Assembly (NCBI GenBank): GCA_030630445.1
Contig: DAOVNC010000212.1
Span: 1 to 6,420, forward strand
DNA: 6,420 bases
DNA from: Kiritimatiellales bacterium
Lineage (GTDB): Bacteria > Verrucomicrobiota > Kiritimatiellia > Kiritimatiellales > Pontiellaceae
Direction of reading: 5' to 3'
In this document: piece by piece, positions 5,473 through 6,420 of the stretch
Position numbering within the stretch: position 1 is the first letter of the stretch
Layout of the letters: every line of letters starts with the position of its first letter
The notes under the pieces: generated by a model
Seen by the model: the letters and a program-made list of their open reading frames with translations, nothing else
Told to the model about the DNA's origin: nothing
Databases searched by the model: none
Made by a program: the position numbers and the translations under genes

Positions 5473-5541
5473 CCGTACTACCCGTCAATTGAAAAAGGCC
5501 TGTACTTTGAACATTTCTTATTCTTGACTAGGAGGTGGAGC

Positions 5542-6420
5542 CTATTCCGCGATTATGCGGTAGAAGGTCTGATCCTCCGTCGTCGGAGCGGTGACGGTGA
5601 TACTGCCCGTTCCGGTGGTGGTCATCAACGTGTTCCAGTTCGCAGGGGAGAGCAGGTTGGAGTTGGTCTGAACGTTGTAGGTCACTCCGGCATAGCCATT
5701 CCACGAGAGTTCCATGTTGCCGGAAATGGGACCGGCGATGGTCAGGGAGGTGGCTGGCAGAACGAAAGGTCTGTTATTATTATAGAGCAATGCAACAGTA
5801 GACGCACTAATCGCAGAACCAAAAAGCCACACTTCATCGATCTGGCCGTCATAATCGTAATTAAAACTGGTGTTGGAGTATGCTTCGCCTATCGTCGCGA
5901 AGTTAAAATCAGTACCGGCTGCACCCGCTGCGGTGCTGAAGAAGGAGCCGTCTTGGTATAGAGTAACATCGCTACCCAAAACCACAACCGCCCAGTGATG
6001 CCATGCGGTGTCTTCGTCTCCCGTTGCAAAGTCGTTCGAGTAGTCTGTATGGTTGGAGCGCCAACGTGCTCCGCCAGATTGCGTGTCAATCCAGAAAAAA
6101 TCCGTGGTGTTTGAACGGTCGCCAAGAACCATTCCGTCCTGATCCAGTACAGCGTTACGATCCTTTGCCCAAAAAGCAAATGCAAAGCCATTTGCATCCG
6201 TCGCCATAATTTGCGGGGTGAGATCGATACTGTCCTTGTCAGCTGAAAAATTCATGGCTCCGCCTCCAAACACATATTCACCCGCCGTAGTGGTAATGCC
6301 ACTATTGCCGATGGTGTCGACATCATTTAATGTTCCGTTTAGACCGTTTCCGGAAACATCGGTGTAGTCGGAGTCAAAGCTCCAGTGGCCGACTACGTCA
6401 GCTTGGACCGCATGTGCAAC
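5542..6420 (-). CDS. Secreted LamG (concanavalin A-like) domain protein, 5' end outside window
   Basis: The frame is open from the right edge (V-A-H-A-V-Q-A) to TAG at 5544-5542, 292 residues in the window. The first residues look like the end of a signal peptide with cleavage after AVQA, so only a short N-terminus is missing and the protein is likely exported. GHWSFDSDYTDVSGNGLNG opens a LamG jelly-roll domain (about 11-215), with GGGAMNF, AFAFWAK, WHHWAVVV (140-147), VTLYQDG and DGQIDEVWLFG (191-201). Such domains usually bind polysaccharide or act as surface adhesion modules. Residues about 227-292 form a second beta-rich module (LSWNGYAGVTYNVQTNSNL to TFYRIIAE), a C-terminal ending I associate with secreted proteins of Kiritimatiellota/Verrucomicrobia. 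No catalytic domain is seen. A GTG at 6273 is an internal codon, not the start. No PEP-CTERM or LPXTG anchor is present. Confidence 0.8.
   Translation of the reverse strand, partial: VAHAVQADVVGHWSFDSDYTDVSGNGLNGTLNDVDTIGNSGITTTAGEYVFGGGAMNFSADKDSIDLTPQIMATDANGFAFAFWAKDRNAVLDQDGMVLGDRSNTTDFFWIDTQSGGARWRSNHTDYSNDFATGDEDTAWHHWAVVVLGSDVTLYQDGSFFSTAAGAAGTDFNFATIGEAYSNTSFNYDYDGQIDEVWLFGSAISASTVALLYNNNRPFVLPATSLTIAGPISGNMELSWNGYAGVTYNVQTNSNLLSPANWNTLMTTTGTGSITVTAPTTEDQTFYRIIAE

Larger units (their letters stand above)
5239..5541. other. Gene-free stretch between convergent HAD and LamG genes
   Basis: These 303 bases hold no supportable gene. They contain the hairpin units, the orphan 31-base repeat and the LamG terminator described separately. 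The part 5482-5541 is AT-richer and shows nothing clear beyond an isolated AGGAGGTG (5530-5537, plus) that precedes only a two-codon frame. Confidence 0.7.

Noticed and set aside
5235..5481. Possible CRISPR array or tRNA-like structure
   Set aside because: Units are not identical direct repeats with regular spacers, and no cloverleaf or CCA end can be drawn. Separate short hairpins in both orientations fit REP-like elements better.
5530..5559. Strong Shine-Dalgarno AGGAGGTG on the plus strand
   Set aside because: The ATG after it is followed by one codon and a stop, and the region overlaps the 3' end of the LamG gene. It is probably a chance match.
5413..5961. 182-codon plus-strand frame opposite the LamG gene
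   Set aside because: It is antisense to a well-supported LamG/beta-module frame and has no domain signal.
6271..6273. GTG as the start of the LamG protein
   Set aside because: The frame continues upstream to the window edge with a clear LamG opening (GHWSFD) and signal-peptide-like residues, so the true start is outside the window.

Overview
The window (6420 bases, moderately GC-rich) looks like an accessory carbohydrate-use region from a member of the PVC group. Kiritimatiellota (Pontiella-like) or a relative in Lentisphaerae, Verrucomicrobia or Planctomycetes fits best. This is inferred from gene content typical of those lineages: a ThuA-like protein, a Tat-exported Gfo/Idh/MocA oxidoreductase ending in SRPMRKPWRL, a TIM-barrel sugar isomerase/epimerase, a DUF6807 ('PmoA-like') protein, an AraC regulator and a secreted LamG protein. 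No rRNA or other phylogenetic marker is present, so the assignment is tentative.

Layout. Positions 1-320 (+) hold the 3' end of a ThuA-like gene cut by the left edge. It converges, across a 36-base gap with a hairpin, on a compact three-gene minus-strand operon. In transcription order this is a sugar phosphate isomerase/epimerase (3448-2606), a Tat-signal Gfo/Idh/MocA oxidoreductase (2595-1267) and a DUF6807 protein with a signal peptide (1265-357). Gaps are 10 and 1 bases, and each gene has its own Shine-Dalgarno sequence. A 132-base divergent intergenic region (3449-3580) separates the operon from an AraC-family regulator (3581-4576, +). The regulator is followed by a YihX-like HAD phosphatase (4633-5238, +).

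The gene-free stretch 5239-5541 is the most structured DNA here. It carries five or six short units made of a GTAG head followed by a perfect or near-perfect hairpin, several arranged as inverted pairs. This resembles REP/BIME elements. A 31-base imperfect duplication of the end of the HAD gene is also present. The last hairpin, read on the minus strand, runs into five T residues and probably terminates the last gene, a secreted LamG protein (5542-6420, -) cut by the right edge.

How the genes may work together (inference). The AraC protein, with its cupin-like sensor domain, probably controls the divergent operon. The operon would oxidise or isomerise a sugar or glycoside: the oxidoreductase and the DUF6807 protein appear exported, while the isomerase is predicted to be cytoplasmic. 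The ThuA-like protein and the HAD sugar-phosphate phosphatase are plausible accessory functions. The substrate cannot be read from the sequence.
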